39,210 bases of DNA from Mycobacterium hubeiense (GCF_002838065.1 NZ_PIZU01000042.1:1-39210); one strand, 5' to 3'. Positions 24,855 through 33,232 are shown, counted from the first letter of the stretch. Translations and numbers: made by a program. Notes: generated by a model not told the origin, from the letters alone.

Positions 24855-26683
24855 CAGTCACGACGGTCACCGAGTGGCGCGGGAAGCTCGACGAAGAGCA
24901 AAATGACAACCTGCCCATCGACGAGGCACTGCCTCGGCGGCGGGAAGCCCGCAGTCTGCTGTTCTCGCTGCTGCGCCCGTACCGCGCGACGGTCGCCTTC
25001 CTGGCGCTGGTCGTGGTGATGGAAAACGCTGCGCGCCTTTCCGTTCCGTTGCTCGTGCAGCGGGGCATCGACCATGGCATCCCGCCGATCGTCGAAGGCG
25101 GATCGGCCCGCGAGCTGATGCTCATCGTCGGCGTGCTGTGCGTCGTGGTGGTGGTGCAGGCCAGCAGTCGGATGTTCTTCCTGCGACGGTCGGGCCGCAT
25201 CGGGCAGAAGGTGCTGCTGGAACTGCGTCGCCGGGTGTTCCGGCATTTCCAGCGCCTCGACGTCGCATTTCACGACCGCTACACCTCGGGACGGGTGGTC
25301 AGCCGATCCACCAACGATGTCGAGGCCATCCAGGACATGCTGGAGACCGGCTTCGACAGCTTGATCACCGCGGTGCTCACACTGTTCGGCACGGCCGTGC
25401 TGCTCGTCGTGCTGGACTGGCGGCTGGGGCTGATGTGTCTGGGCGCGTTCCCGCTTCTGGTCGCGCTGGTGTGGTGGTTCCGCAACGAGTCGTCGCGGAC
25501 CTACCGGAAGGTGCGCGAGAGCGCAGCGCTGGTCATCGTGCAATTCGTCGAGACCATGACCGGTATCAAGGCCGTGCAGGCGTACCGGCGGGAGCCGCGT
25601 AACCAGGAGATCTTCGAAGACATCGCCGACCGGTACAAGGCCGACAACGAGAAGACGTTCAAGCTGCTCGCGGTCTTCATGCCGGGGGTGAAGCTGGTCG
25701 GCAACATCACCACCGGCGTCGTGCTGCTCTACGGCGGCTACCGGGTGCTCAACGGCCAGATGACGATTGGCACGCTGGCCGCCTTCCTGCTGTACCTGCG
25801 GATGTTCTTCGAGCCGATGCAGGAAATCTCGCAGTTCTTCAACACTTTTCAGTCGGCGGCCTCCGCGTTGGAAAAGCTGGCCGGTGTGCTTGCGCAGTCG
25901 CCGGCCATCAGAGACCCCGCACATCCGGTGCGGTTGGCCAAGGTCCGCGGCGAGATCGAGTTCCACGACGTCGACTTCTCCTACGCGCCGGGCCGCCCGG
26001 TGCTTCCGGGGCTGTCGCTGCGGGTACCGGCCGGGCAGACGGTCGCGCTGGTCGGCACGACGGGCGCGGGCAAGACCACCATCGCCAAGCTGATCGCGCG
26101 GTTCTATGACCCGACGTCGGGATCGGTGACACTGGACGGTGTCGACCTGCGTCAGCTCGCGCAGACCGAACTGCGCCGCCACGTCGTGATGGTCACCCAG
26201 GAGAACTTCATGTTCGACGGGACGGTCGCCGACAACATCCGGTTCGGCCGGCCCGACGCCACCGATGCCGAGGTCGCCGCGGCGGCCGCGGCGGTGGGGG
26301 CCGACCGGTTCATCGCGCTGCTGCCCGACGGCTACGACACCGACGTCGCCAAGCGCGGCGGCCGGCTCTCGGCGGGGCAGCGGCAGTTGATCGCCTTCGC
26401 GCGGGCGTTTCTGGCCGACCCGGCGGTGTTGATCCTCGACGAAGCGACGTCGTCGCTGGACATTCCCAGCGAGCGCATGGTGCAGCGGGCGCTGGAGACG
26501 GTGCTGGCCGACCGCACGGCGCTGGTCATCGCGCATCGGCTGTCGACGGTGCAGATCGCCGACCGGGTGCTGGTGCTCGAGCACGGCCGCATCGTGGAGG
26601 ACGGTCCGCCCGACGAGCTCATCGGCCGCACGGGCGGGCGCTATGCGGCCCTGCACCGGGCGTGGGTCGACTCACTGGCGTGA
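24851..26683 (+). CDS. ABC exporter half-transporter 3 (catalytic partner)
   Basis: 610 aa, six TMs (~40-330) plus an ATPase domain. Walker A GTTGAGKTT (402-410) and Walker B with D530-E531 (VLILDEATSSLD) are canonical, but the signature is LSAGQ (506-510) instead of LSGGQ. In a heterodimer its signature pairs with the Walker A/B of the partner. Thus the degenerate Walker B of transporter 2 and the degenerate signature here would fall in one and the same ATP site, leaving the other site fully catalytic. ATG at 24851 overlaps the previous stop; an earlier in-frame ATG (24809) lies inside transporter 2 and has no support. Confidence 0.9.
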   Translation: MTVTTVTEWRGKLDEEQNDNLPIDEALPRRREARSLLFSLLRPYRATVAFLALVVVMENAARLSVPLLVQRGIDHGIPPIVEGGSARELMLIVGVLCVVVVVQASSRMFFLRRSGRIGQKVLLELRRRVFRHFQRLDVAFHDRYTSGRVVSRSTNDVEAIQDMLETGFDSLITAVLTLFGTAVLLVVLDWRLGLMCLGAFPLLVALVWWFRNESSRTYRKVRESAALVIVQFVETMTGIKAVQAYRREPRNQEIFEDIADRYKADNEKTFKLLAVFMPGVKLVGNITTGVVLLYGGYRVLNGQMTIGTLAAFLLYLRMFFEPMQEISQFFNTFQSAASALEKLAGVLAQSPAIRDPAHPVRLAKVRGEIEFHDVDFSYAPGRPVLPGLSLRVPAGQTVALVGTTGAGKTTIAKLIARFYDPTSGSVTLDGVDLRQLAQTELRRHVVMVTQENFMFDGTVADNIRFGRPDATDAEVAAAAAAVGADRFIALLPDGYDTDVAKRGGRLSAGQRQLIAFARAFLADPAVLILDEATSSLDIPSERMVQRALETVLADRTALVIAHRLSTVQIADRVLVLEHGRIVEDGPPDELIGRTGGRYAALHRAWVDSLA

Positions 26684-26791
26684 GATCGCGTCGGGGGCTG
26701 TGGCCGCCGCGAAATGACGACCCTGCTGTCGATCTCGACGCGGGGAGCGGAGACGGGACTATGCCAAGGATGCGTGGGTGGACTCACTGGC
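26660..26791. repeat. 20-bp direct repeat at and after the end of ABC transporter 3
   Basis: GCGTGGGTCGACTCACTGGC (26660-26679, the last codons of the transporter) recurs as GCGTGGGTGGACTCACTGGC (26772-26791), with 19 of 20 bases identical and a 112-bp offset. The second copy overlaps the end of the small minus-strand ORF. It looks like the trace of a local duplication or a deletion junction. Confidence 0.6.
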
Positions 26792-26909
26792 TGGAGAGCC
26801 GATAGCGCCACGGCAGCTGCTCGAAGCCGTCCGGCAGGTTGCTCTCGCCGCTGCCGAACGCCTCCTCGGCCAGGCGAAGCCAGTCTTGGTCTTCCGGAGG
26901 GTTGGTCAT
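26784..26909 (-). CDS. Possible 41-aa acidic protein, or gene remnant
   Basis: An ATG at 26909 opens MTNPPEDQDWLRLAEEAFGS, then GESNLPDGFEQLPWRYRLSSQ and TGA (26784-26786). The composition, with Trp, Leu/Ala/Glu helix and a PDGFEQLPWRYRL tail, looks protein-like rather than random, and the reading is not a shadow of another gene. No strong ribosome site is seen. The stop lies in the 20-bp direct repeat, so the ORF may be the N-terminal stump of a longer gene cut by a rearrangement. Function unknown. Confidence 0.4.
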   Translation of the reverse strand: MTNPPEDQDWLRLAEEAFGSGESNLPDGFEQLPWRYRLSSQ

Positions 26910-27137
26910 AGCTCGATAGTGTCCGGCCGGCATGCGGCCCACACGAGTAGCGCACTACTCGAATTCGCGACTACGTCGCGGCTGTCGATGTCGAGTGTGC
27001 GGGTAGCGCGTCGAGAGTGCATCTACGGTTGGCCCTATCGAAGAATCCCGCAGCCAGCGCACACTCGCAGCAGCCAGTGCACACTCGAACCCCCGCAAGG
27101 AAATCGAGACTGCGGTGAGATCGCGATTCCGTGCGGA
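26910..27137. repeat. Non-coding stretch with hairpins and a reiterated CGAGTGTGC motif
   Basis: Two adjoining hairpins come first: CGAGTAG-CGCA-CTACTCG (26943-26960) and CGCGAC-TAC-GTCGCG (26965-26979). Then follow copies of CGAGTGTGC and near-matches: forward at 26991-27000 (CGAGTGTGCG) and 27012-27021 (CGAGAGTGCA), reverse at 27058-27067 and 27078-27087, and a weaker forward one at 27105. The reverse copies sit in a 20-bp-period direct repeat CAGCCAG(C/T)GCACACTCG (27051-27067, 27071-27087). No plausible coding frame was found here. It lies downstream of the FAD oxidoreductase gene. Confidence 0.65.
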
Positions 27138-28517
27138 CTACGAAGCCAGCAGGGCCTCGAGTTTCTCGTTGGTCGACTGCAGCACAGGCCGTAGCGCGCC
27201 GGCGATCTTTTGGCGCACCCGCTCGCTGACGGCTGATTTCGCGTGGCTGAGGATGTTGAGCCGTGCACCGTCAAGCCAGGACATCATCTCCGGATCGGTG
27301 AACCAGTGCAATTGATTGCTGTTGTAGGCCAGCATCATTCGCAGCCAGTCCAGCGGGACGTGCGGGTAGGGCACCGGCCGGCAGAAGGCATTCCTGGTGG
27401 TGTCGTCGTCATACGCCGCTTCGACGTGGGCGATGGCAGCCGCGCTGAACGCGGGCTGACAAGTGCGGACCATCTGCAGCGTGATCACCTCCCCGTCGAA
27501 CACCGTGACCACATCGCGGCTGCCCAAACCGTCTGCGGTGCAGTCGATGTAGAGTGCCGTCGGGTGCGTGGACACCGAGCCGCCGTCGAGCTCGATGCGT
27601 CCCGGCGCAATTGCAGTGACGTGACCCATTCGCACCACGTTCTCGATCCGTCGCAGCTGGGTGAGTTCGCCCTGCGACACGATGGCGCAGCGGAACATCG
27701 TCGGCTCGATCGACTCGTCGATGCGCAGCAGGCACCCGCTTGCCGCCAACCGGTCGAACAGGTCCTCGACCGACGATGCGAGTTCGACCGCCTTCAGCTG
27801 CGCCGCCACGTCGGCCGCCATCCGCTTGGCGAACAACGCCCCTGGCTGGACATTGGCGCGGTCCAGCAGCCAGGAGTCTCGTGGCTTGATCCAGGTCAGC
27901 CGTTGCGGCGCGATGCCGTGCCGCAACAACCACAGGCAGGCGTCCATCGCGGTCTTGCCGGCGCCGACAATGACGTACTCGTCGCGGGCCTCGCGGACTT
28001 TGGGCAGGTCGTTCGGCGGGATGCAGTCGACGCCCGCGGCGACCGCGTACGCCGGCTTTCGCATCGACGGTACGACGACGCCGATGTAGGTGCTGTCGAC
28101 AATCCGCCGCCGCACCGTGACGGTGAACTCCTGGCCGCCCAGTGTGCGAAATCGCCTGTCGCCCAGGTACTCACTCATTGGGAAGTACGAGACCCGGCCG
28201 GTGGGAAGCAGATGCTGCTGCATCACCGCGTCGAAGTAGGCGCACACTTCGGCGCCGCTGGCCAGTTCGTAGTACCCGGCGTTCCAGCCGCTTTGATCGA
28301 TGGTGTCGCTGCCCAGCGGTCGCGAGTTCACGCCGTAATAGGCCGACGGCTGATGCAGTCGCACAAACGGGTACGCGGTGTTCCAGTGCCCGCCGGGCGC
28401 GTGATTGCGGTCGACAATGACGACAGTGGCCGTCGTCTCAGAGACCAGGGTGTCGACGAACGCCATCGCAGTGGCGCCCGCGCCGATCACCAGGTAGTCC
28501 GCCTCGATGGTGTCCAT
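27138..28517 (-). CDS. FAD/NAD(P)-dependent oxidoreductase, flavin-monooxygenase-like
   Basis: 459 aa. N-terminal FAD-binding strand-turn 'DYLVIGAGATAMAFVDTL' (G12-A-G14-A-T-A17; the third Gly is Ala), then 'VVIVDRNHAPGGHWNTAYPF', which is the FMO-type motif after the first Rossmann unit. A second dinucleotide-binding segment 'YVIVGAGKTAMDACLWLLRH' (~194-213) is likely for NAD(P)H. Substrate unknown. The ATG (28517) follows directly on the stop of the LuxR-type regulator gene (TAA then ATG, no gap), so the two are one transcription unit. Divergent from the acyl-CoA synthetase pair beyond the regulator. Confidence 0.85.
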   Translation of the reverse strand: MDTIEADYLVIGAGATAMAFVDTLVSETTATVVIVDRNHAPGGHWNTAYPFVRLHQPSAYYGVNSRPLGSDTIDQSGWNAGYYELASGAEVCAYFDAVMQQHLLPTGRVSYFPMSEYLGDRRFRTLGGQEFTVTVRRRIVDSTYIGVVVPSMRKPAYAVAAGVDCIPPNDLPKVREARDEYVIVGAGKTAMDACLWLLRHGIAPQRLTWIKPRDSWLLDRANVQPGALFAKRMAADVAAQLKAVELASSVEDLFDRLAASGCLLRIDESIEPTMFRCAIVSQGELTQLRRIENVVRMGHVTAIAPGRIELDGGSVSTHPTALYIDCTADGLGSRDVVTVFDGEVITLQMVRTCQPAFSAAAIAHVEAAYDDDTTRNAFCRPVPYPHVPLDWLRMMLAYNSNQLHWFTDPEMMSWLDGARLNILSHAKSAVSERVRQKIAGALRPVLQSTNEKLEALLAS

Positions 28518-29351
28518 TTACGGCAGCAATCGCGACCGTCGTGCCTTGGACACCGCCTCGTGCCGGGTCCGGGCGCCCAGTTTTGCAGCCGCGCTGCGCA
28601 GATAGCTCTTGACCGTTTCCGGCTTCAGTGAAAGGCGTTGTGCCGCCTCGGCATTGGTGCAGCCCAAGGCGACCTGCGCCAACACGTCAACCTCCCGCGA
28701 GGTGAGCGGCGCACACGCAGGAGTATCGCCGGACAGCGCCTTGGCCAGTCGGTCGGCCAGGTCCCGCAGCTGATCTGCGACCGCGGGGCTTTCCGCGGCC
28801 AGTCGACGAAGATCGGCGTGCACCTCGCGGATTTGCTCGGTACTGGCCGTCCCGCCGCCGAAGTTCGCCAGGTGCGCTTCGCGCAAACGCATCCGCCGGT
28901 CGACCTCGTCGCGCACGCGCAGCTCGTGGCCCAGCCGTCGGGCCGAGGCCACCATCGCGTCGGCGGTTCGGCCGCCGATCGGAGCGCCCGTCCGGTGCGC
29001 CCCGTAGAGCACCGCTCGCGCCTTGCCCTCGACCACCACCGGGACGGCCAGAATCGACCGGATGCCCTCGGTGAGCACCGGCTCGTCGTAGTCGTGCGTG
29101 ATGGTGGCGGCGCTGCGATAGTCGGCCACCGAGATCGGCCGCCGCGCGACGACGGTGGCGCCGCCCAGCCCGGCGCTGGGCCGCACCGCGAGTCCCCGCA
29201 TGGCGTTGGTCCTGGTGCCCAAGAACTCGGTGAGCAGCAGCGTGTCGTCGTGCACCTCACCGCCGAACGCGAGCGGCAACCCCGTCGTCGACGCCATCTG
29301 ACGCAGCTCAGCCCGCAGCGCATCAGCATCACGCGGGCGCAAGACCGACAT
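28518..29351 (-). CDS. GAF-domain LuxR-family transcriptional regulator
   Basis: 277 aa. Residues ~20-150 form a GAF-like sensor domain (GLPLAFGGEVHDDTLLLTEF through ILAVPVVVEGKARAVLYG). A linker helix (~150-205) is followed by a C-terminal LuxR-type helix-turn-helix (~213-270), LTSREVDVLAQVALGCTNAE and LKPETVKSYLRSAAAKLGAR. There is no receiver domain, so it probably responds to a small ligand. It is transcribed with the FAD oxidoreductase and lies 60 bp from the divergent acyl-CoA synthetase gene, making it the likely regulator of both units (inference). ATG at 29351. Confidence 0.88.
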   Translation of the reverse strand: MSVLRPRDADALRAELRQMASTTGLPLAFGGEVHDDTLLLTEFLGTRTNAMRGLAVRPSAGLGGATVVARRPISVADYRSAATITHDYDEPVLTEGIRSILAVPVVVEGKARAVLYGAHRTGAPIGGRTADAMVASARRLGHELRVRDEVDRRMRLREAHLANFGGGTASTEQIREVHADLRRLAAESPAVADQLRDLADRLAKALSGDTPACAPLTSREVDVLAQVALGCTNAEAAQRLSLKPETVKSYLRSAAAKLGARTRHEAVSKARRSRLLP

Positions 29352-29411
29352 CGCGAAGTACCCACTTTCGGGGGTGGCGGCTGGTGGACTGTGACGTAGA
29401 GCATATCCACC

Positions 29412-31103
29412 ATGGCAACGAACACCGAGGTCTACCGCAGCGCGCGCGACCAGCTCGTCGCCGCGATCGGCGACTACGACAAGGCGGTCCAGACGTTCAC
29501 CTGGTCGCGGGTCACCGGCGCCTTCAACTGGGCCACCGACTGGTTCGACGTCATCGCGCGGGACAACCGCCGCACCGCGCTGTGGATCGTCGAGGAGGAC
29601 GGCAGCGAACAGCAGATCAGCTTCGCGGAAATGGCCGACCGCTCCGACCGCGTTGCCACCTGGCTCGAGGGCCTCGGCGTCGGCAAGGGCGACCGCGTGA
29701 TCCTGATGCTGGGCAACCAGGTCGAACTGTGGGAGGCGATGCTGGCGACCGCCAAGCTGGGCGCCATCATCATGCCGACCACCGGCGCGCTAGGGCCCGC
29801 GGACCTGCAGGACCGCATCGCCCGTGGCGGCGCGGGCTTCGTCATCGCCAACGCCGCCGACGCGCCCAAGTTCGACGACGTGCCCGGTGACTACAGCCGC
29901 GTCGCGGTGGGCACGGCCGTCAACGGCTGGCACACCTACGCCGACGCGTACGACGTCGAACCGACGCGGTTCAGCGCCCGCACCACCGTCGACGATTCGA
30001 TGCTCATCTACTTCACCTCCGGCACCACCAGCAAGCCGAAGCTGGTCGAACACTCACAGGTCAGCTATCCGGTCGGGCATCTGACGACGATGGCCTGGAT
30101 CGGGGTGCGGCCCGGCGACGTGCACCTGGCGATCAGCTCGCCGGGCTGGGCCAAGCACGCGTGGAGTTGCTTCTTCGCGCCGTGGATCGCCGAGGCGACG
30201 ATCTTCGTCTACAACTACAGGCGATTCGACGCGGCGGCGCTGCTGCATCAGCTGCGGCGGGCGAAGGTGAACACGTTCTGCGCGCCGCCGACGGTGTGGC
30301 GCATGCTCATCCAATCCGAGTTGGGTGCGAAACCCGAAGGGCTGCGCGAGATTCTGGGCGCCGGCGAGCCGCTCAACCCGGATGTCATCGCGCAGGTGGA
30401 AAAGGCGTGGGGGCTGACCATCCGCGACGGGTTCGGTCAGACCGAGACGACGCTGCTGATCGGCAATACGCCCGGCCAGCCCGTCAAACCCGGTTCGATG
30501 GGCCGGCCGATGCCCGGTGTGCCGGTCGTGCTCGTCGATCCCCTCACCGGCCAGCCCGCCGACGAGGGCGAGATATGTCTTGATTTGCAACGCAATCCGC
30601 TCAATCTGATGACCGGCTACCTCGGCGATCCGAAGCGCAACGAGGCGGTGACGGCCGGCGGGTACTACCACACCGGCGATGTCGCCGGCCGCGACGACGA
30701 CGGCTACATCACCTACATCGGCCGCACCGACGACGTGTTCAAGTCCAGCGACTACAAGGTGTCGCCGTTCGAATTGGAGAGTGTGCTGATCGAGCATCCG
30801 GCGGTGATGGAGGCGGCCGTGGTGCCGCAGCCCGACGACACCCGGCTGGCGGTGCCAAAGGCCTACATCTCGCTGGCAGCCGGCTGGGAGCCGTCCGCCG
30901 AAACCGCAAGGGCCATCATGGAATATGCGCGTGACCATCTGGCCCCGTATCTGAAGGTGCGTCGCATCGAGTTCTACGAGCTGCCCAAGACGATTTCGGG
31001 CAAGATCCGCCGCGTCGAGCTGCGCCGGCGTGAAGAGTCTGCACATCAAGCGGGCGAACCGATTTCGACCGAGTATCGCTACGAGGATCTGGTGGAGCAA
31101 TGA
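29412..31103 (+). CDS. Acyl-CoA synthetase (AMP-forming, acetyl/medium-chain type)
   Basis: 563 aa ANL-superfamily ligase that activates a carboxylic acid as acyl-AMP and then acyl-CoA. The P-loop motif reads YFTSGTTSKPKLVEHS (~200-215); later motifs are DGFGQTETT (~340), YHTGDVAGRDDDGYITYIGR and the hinge/A8 region TDDVFKSSDYKVSPFELES; the catalytic Lys is in PKTISGKIRR. The overall form resembles ACSM/medium-chain synthetases more than FadD enzymes. ATG at 29412 without a clear Shine-Dalgarno. Its stop overlaps the next start (ATGA). Substrate unknown. Confidence 0.9.
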   Translation: MATNTEVYRSARDQLVAAIGDYDKAVQTFTWSRVTGAFNWATDWFDVIARDNRRTALWIVEEDGSEQQISFAEMADRSDRVATWLEGLGVGKGDRVILMLGNQVELWEAMLATAKLGAIIMPTTGALGPADLQDRIARGGAGFVIANAADAPKFDDVPGDYSRVAVGTAVNGWHTYADAYDVEPTRFSARTTVDDSMLIYFTSGTTSKPKLVEHSQVSYPVGHLTTMAWIGVRPGDVHLAISSPGWAKHAWSCFFAPWIAEATIFVYNYRRFDAAALLHQLRRAKVNTFCAPPTVWRMLIQSELGAKPEGLREILGAGEPLNPDVIAQVEKAWGLTIRDGFGQTETTLLIGNTPGQPVKPGSMGRPMPGVPVVLVDPLTGQPADEGEICLDLQRNPLNLMTGYLGDPKRNEAVTAGGYYHTGDVAGRDDDGYITYIGRTDDVFKSSDYKVSPFELESVLIEHPAVMEAAVVPQPDDTRLAVPKAYISLAAGWEPSAETARAIMEYARDHLAPYLKVRRIEFYELPKTISGKIRRVELRRREESAHQAGEPISTEYRYEDLVEQ

Positions 31104-32707
31104 CCTCATACGACGCAGGCCCGACCCATCCGCCGCTCCTGGAGGAGACGATAGGGGCGAATTTCGAGCGCACGGTGGCGACGGCCCGGGACGCGGAGGC
31201 GCTCGTGGAGCTGGCCACGGGTCGGCGGTGGAGCTATGGCGAGTTGAACGCCGACGTCGACCGGGTAGCACGCGGCTTGATGGCGCTGGGGGTGGAAAAG
31301 GGTGAGCGCGTGGGGATCTGGGCACCCAACTGCGCCGAGTGGACGATGGTGCAGTATGCGACGGCCAAAATCGGCGCGATCCTGGTCAACATCAACCCGG
31401 CATATCGCACCCACGAATTGCGCTATGTGCTCAACCAGTCAGGCGTGCGCACGCTGATCGCCGCCCGCTCATTCAAGACGTCGGACTACGTGGCGATGGT
31501 GAATGAGGTGCGCCCCGAGTGCCCGGGCCTTCGCGACGTGGTGTTCCTCGACGGTGACGAGTGGGAGGCGCTGCTGGCCCGGCAGGTGCCCGGCGACGCA
31601 CTGCGGGCGCGGATGGCCGAGCTGGTCAACACCGACCCGATCAACATCCAATACACGTCGGGCACAACAGGTTTCCCGAAGGGCGCGACGCTGAGCCACC
31701 GCAACATCCTCAACAACGGGTATTTCACTACCGAGCTGATCGGGCTCGGCCGAAGCGACCGGTTGTGCCTACCTGTCCCGTTCTACCATTGCTTTGGCAT
31801 GGTGATGGGCAACCTCGGCGCCACCGCCCACGGCGCCACGGTCGTCATCCCTGCCCCCGGCTTCGACCCCGGCGCCACGCTGGCCGCCATCGAAACCGAG
31901 CGCTGCACAGGGGTTTACGGCGTGCCGACGATGTTCATCGCCATGTTGGCCCACCCCGACTTTTCCAACCGCAACCTGTCCAGCCTGCGGACGGGGATCA
32001 TGGCCGGCTCCACCTGCCCGGTGGAGGTGATGAAACGCTGCATCAACGAGATGCACATGCGCGAGGTGGCCATCTGCTACGGCATGACCGAAACGTCGCC
32101 CGTCTCATGCCAAACGCTGCCCGACGACGACCTCGAGCGACGCACCGCGACCGTCGGCCGTGCGCATCCGCACGTCGAGATCAAGATCATCGACCCCGAC
32201 ACCGGCCAGACCGTCGAACGCGGCCGGCCCGGCGAATTCTGCACGCGGGGCTACTCAGTGATGCTCGGCTATTGGAACGAACCCGCCAAGACGGCTGAGG
32301 CCATCGACGCGGACGGGTGGATGCACACCGGCGACTTGGCGGTGATGCGCGACGACGGCTACTGCACCATCGTGGGCCGCATCAAGGACATGGTCATCCG
32401 TGGCGGGGAGAACATCTATCCGCGCGAAATCGAAGAGTTCCTCCACACCCACCCCGACATCGACGACGCGCAGGTTATCGGCGTGCCCGATCCTGTCTAC
32501 GGCGAAGAGCTGTGCGCCTGGATCCGGATGAAGCCCGGCCGCGCGCCGCTGGACGCCGATGCGGTGCGCGCGTTCGCCACCGGCAAGCTCGCCCACTACA
32601 AGATCCCCCGCTATATCCACATCGTCGACGAGTTCCCGATGACGGTCACCGGCAAGGTCCGCAAAGTCGACATGCGCGAGCAGACCATCGAACTGCTCGG
32701 GCTCTGA
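31100..32707 (+). CDS. Fatty-acyl-CoA ligase (FadD family, FadD35-like)
   Basis: 535 aa ANL ligase. P-loop QYTSGTTGFPKGATLSHRNI (~184-203), 'CYGMTETSPVS' (~327), MHTGDLAVMRDDGYCTIVGR, the A8 loop IKDMVIRGGENIYPREIEEF and the C-terminal MTVTGKVRKVDMRE with the catalytic lysine. Most like the medium/long-chain AMP-binding group that includes FadD35 of M. tuberculosis; this is from memory, so no symbol is given. Overlaps the first synthetase by 4 nt and is translationally coupled. A strong hairpin 13 bp after the stop may end the transcript. Two different ligases in one unit suggest stepwise handling of related acids. Confidence 0.9.
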   Translation: MTSYDAGPTHPPLLEETIGANFERTVATARDAEALVELATGRRWSYGELNADVDRVARGLMALGVEKGERVGIWAPNCAEWTMVQYATAKIGAILVNINPAYRTHELRYVLNQSGVRTLIAARSFKTSDYVAMVNEVRPECPGLRDVVFLDGDEWEALLARQVPGDALRARMAELVNTDPINIQYTSGTTGFPKGATLSHRNILNNGYFTTELIGLGRSDRLCLPVPFYHCFGMVMGNLGATAHGATVVIPAPGFDPGATLAAIETERCTGVYGVPTMFIAMLAHPDFSNRNLSSLRTGIMAGSTCPVEVMKRCINEMHMREVAICYGMTETSPVSCQTLPDDDLERRTATVGRAHPHVEIKIIDPDTGQTVERGRPGEFCTRGYSVMLGYWNEPAKTAEAIDADGWMHTGDLAVMRDDGYCTIVGRIKDMVIRGGENIYPREIEEFLHTHPDIDDAQVIGVPDPVYGEELCAWIRMKPGRAPLDADAVRAFATGKLAHYKIPRYIHIVDEFPMTVTGKVRKVDMREQTIELLGL

Positions 32708-32720
32708 CTAATCGGGCGGT

Positions 32721-32765
32721 TAGGTGGAGGATTGTGGTCAAATACTGGCTTCAATCCTCCACCTA
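32721..32765. terminator. Perfect 14-bp inverted repeat after the acyl-CoA ligase, candidate terminator or operator
   Basis: TAGGTGGAGGATTG (32721-32734) and CAATCCTCCACCTA (32752-32765) pair perfectly around a 17-nt loop. It starts 13 bp after the ligase stop. There is no U-tract after it, which is common for mycobacterial terminators. It also overlaps the promoter region of the next gene (start 32782), so it could instead be an operator. Confidence 0.6.
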
Positions 32766-32767
32766 GT

Positions 32768-32773
32768 AATAAT
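32768..32773 (+). promoter_or_regulatory. Candidate -10 box (AATAAT)
   Basis: AATAAT, one base from TATAAT, lies 8 nt before the GTG at 32782. It fits a leaderless or near-leaderless start. Confidence 0.35.
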
Positions 32774-32781
32774 CGGCAGTC

Positions 32782-33228
32782 GTGTGGACTCCACCGCTCG
32801 TCCTGATCGCCGTCACGACATTGATGGCTTGCGTGCTGCTCGGCGGCGGGATCTATGAAACCCTTGTCGTCGACCCGGCCTGGCCCAAACGGCCCGGCAT
32901 CATCCAGCCGCGCAACGGCGGTATCTCTCGGCGCAGGTTCTGGATTCCCGCCCATACCGTGTTCGAAGTCCTGCTCATCCTCACGTTGATCGCCTCCTGG
33001 GGCGACACTGATGTGCGCGCCGCGCTGCTGTTTGCGTTGGTCAGCCATGCGGTGATGCGGGTGTGGTCGTTGGTCGACTTCGTGCCCAAGGCGGTGTCGT
33101 TCGAGAAGGCCGACCCGGCCGATGTCGACGAGGCCGCCGCCGTGGGGTGGACCCGTCGCAGCCTGCTGCGGCTGCCGTTGGACGTCATCACGTGTGTGGC
33201 GATGCTGGTCGCGCTGGCGGCCGCGTAG
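32782..33228 (+). CDS. Small four-TM membrane protein, unknown function
   Basis: 148 aa. Four hydrophobic segments at about 4-25, 54-70, 77-95 and 130-147, separated by short loops; the first loop holds YETLVVDPAWPKRPGIIQPR, the third is acidic (EKADPADVDEAAAVGW). The layout recalls DUF1772-type membrane proteins, but I cannot confirm that. GTG at 32782 was chosen. It is followed 16 bp later by another small gene on the same strand. Confidence 0.75.
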   Translation: MWTPPLVLIAVTTLMACVLLGGGIYETLVVDPAWPKRPGIIQPRNGGISRRRFWIPAHTVFEVLLILTLIASWGDTDVRAALLFALVSHAVMRVWSLVDFVPKAVSFEKADPADVDEAAAVGWTRRSLLRLPLDVITCVAMLVALAAA

Positions 33229-33232
33229 CGGG

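Noticed and set aside
27051..27087. CRISPR array
   Set aside because: Only two 17-bp units separated by 3 bp, with no spacers of regular length and no cas genes.
29361..29377. LuxR operator CCAC-N8-GTGG between the regulator and the acyl-CoA synthetase
   Set aside because: Arms of only four bases in GC-rich DNA; too weak to list as a site.
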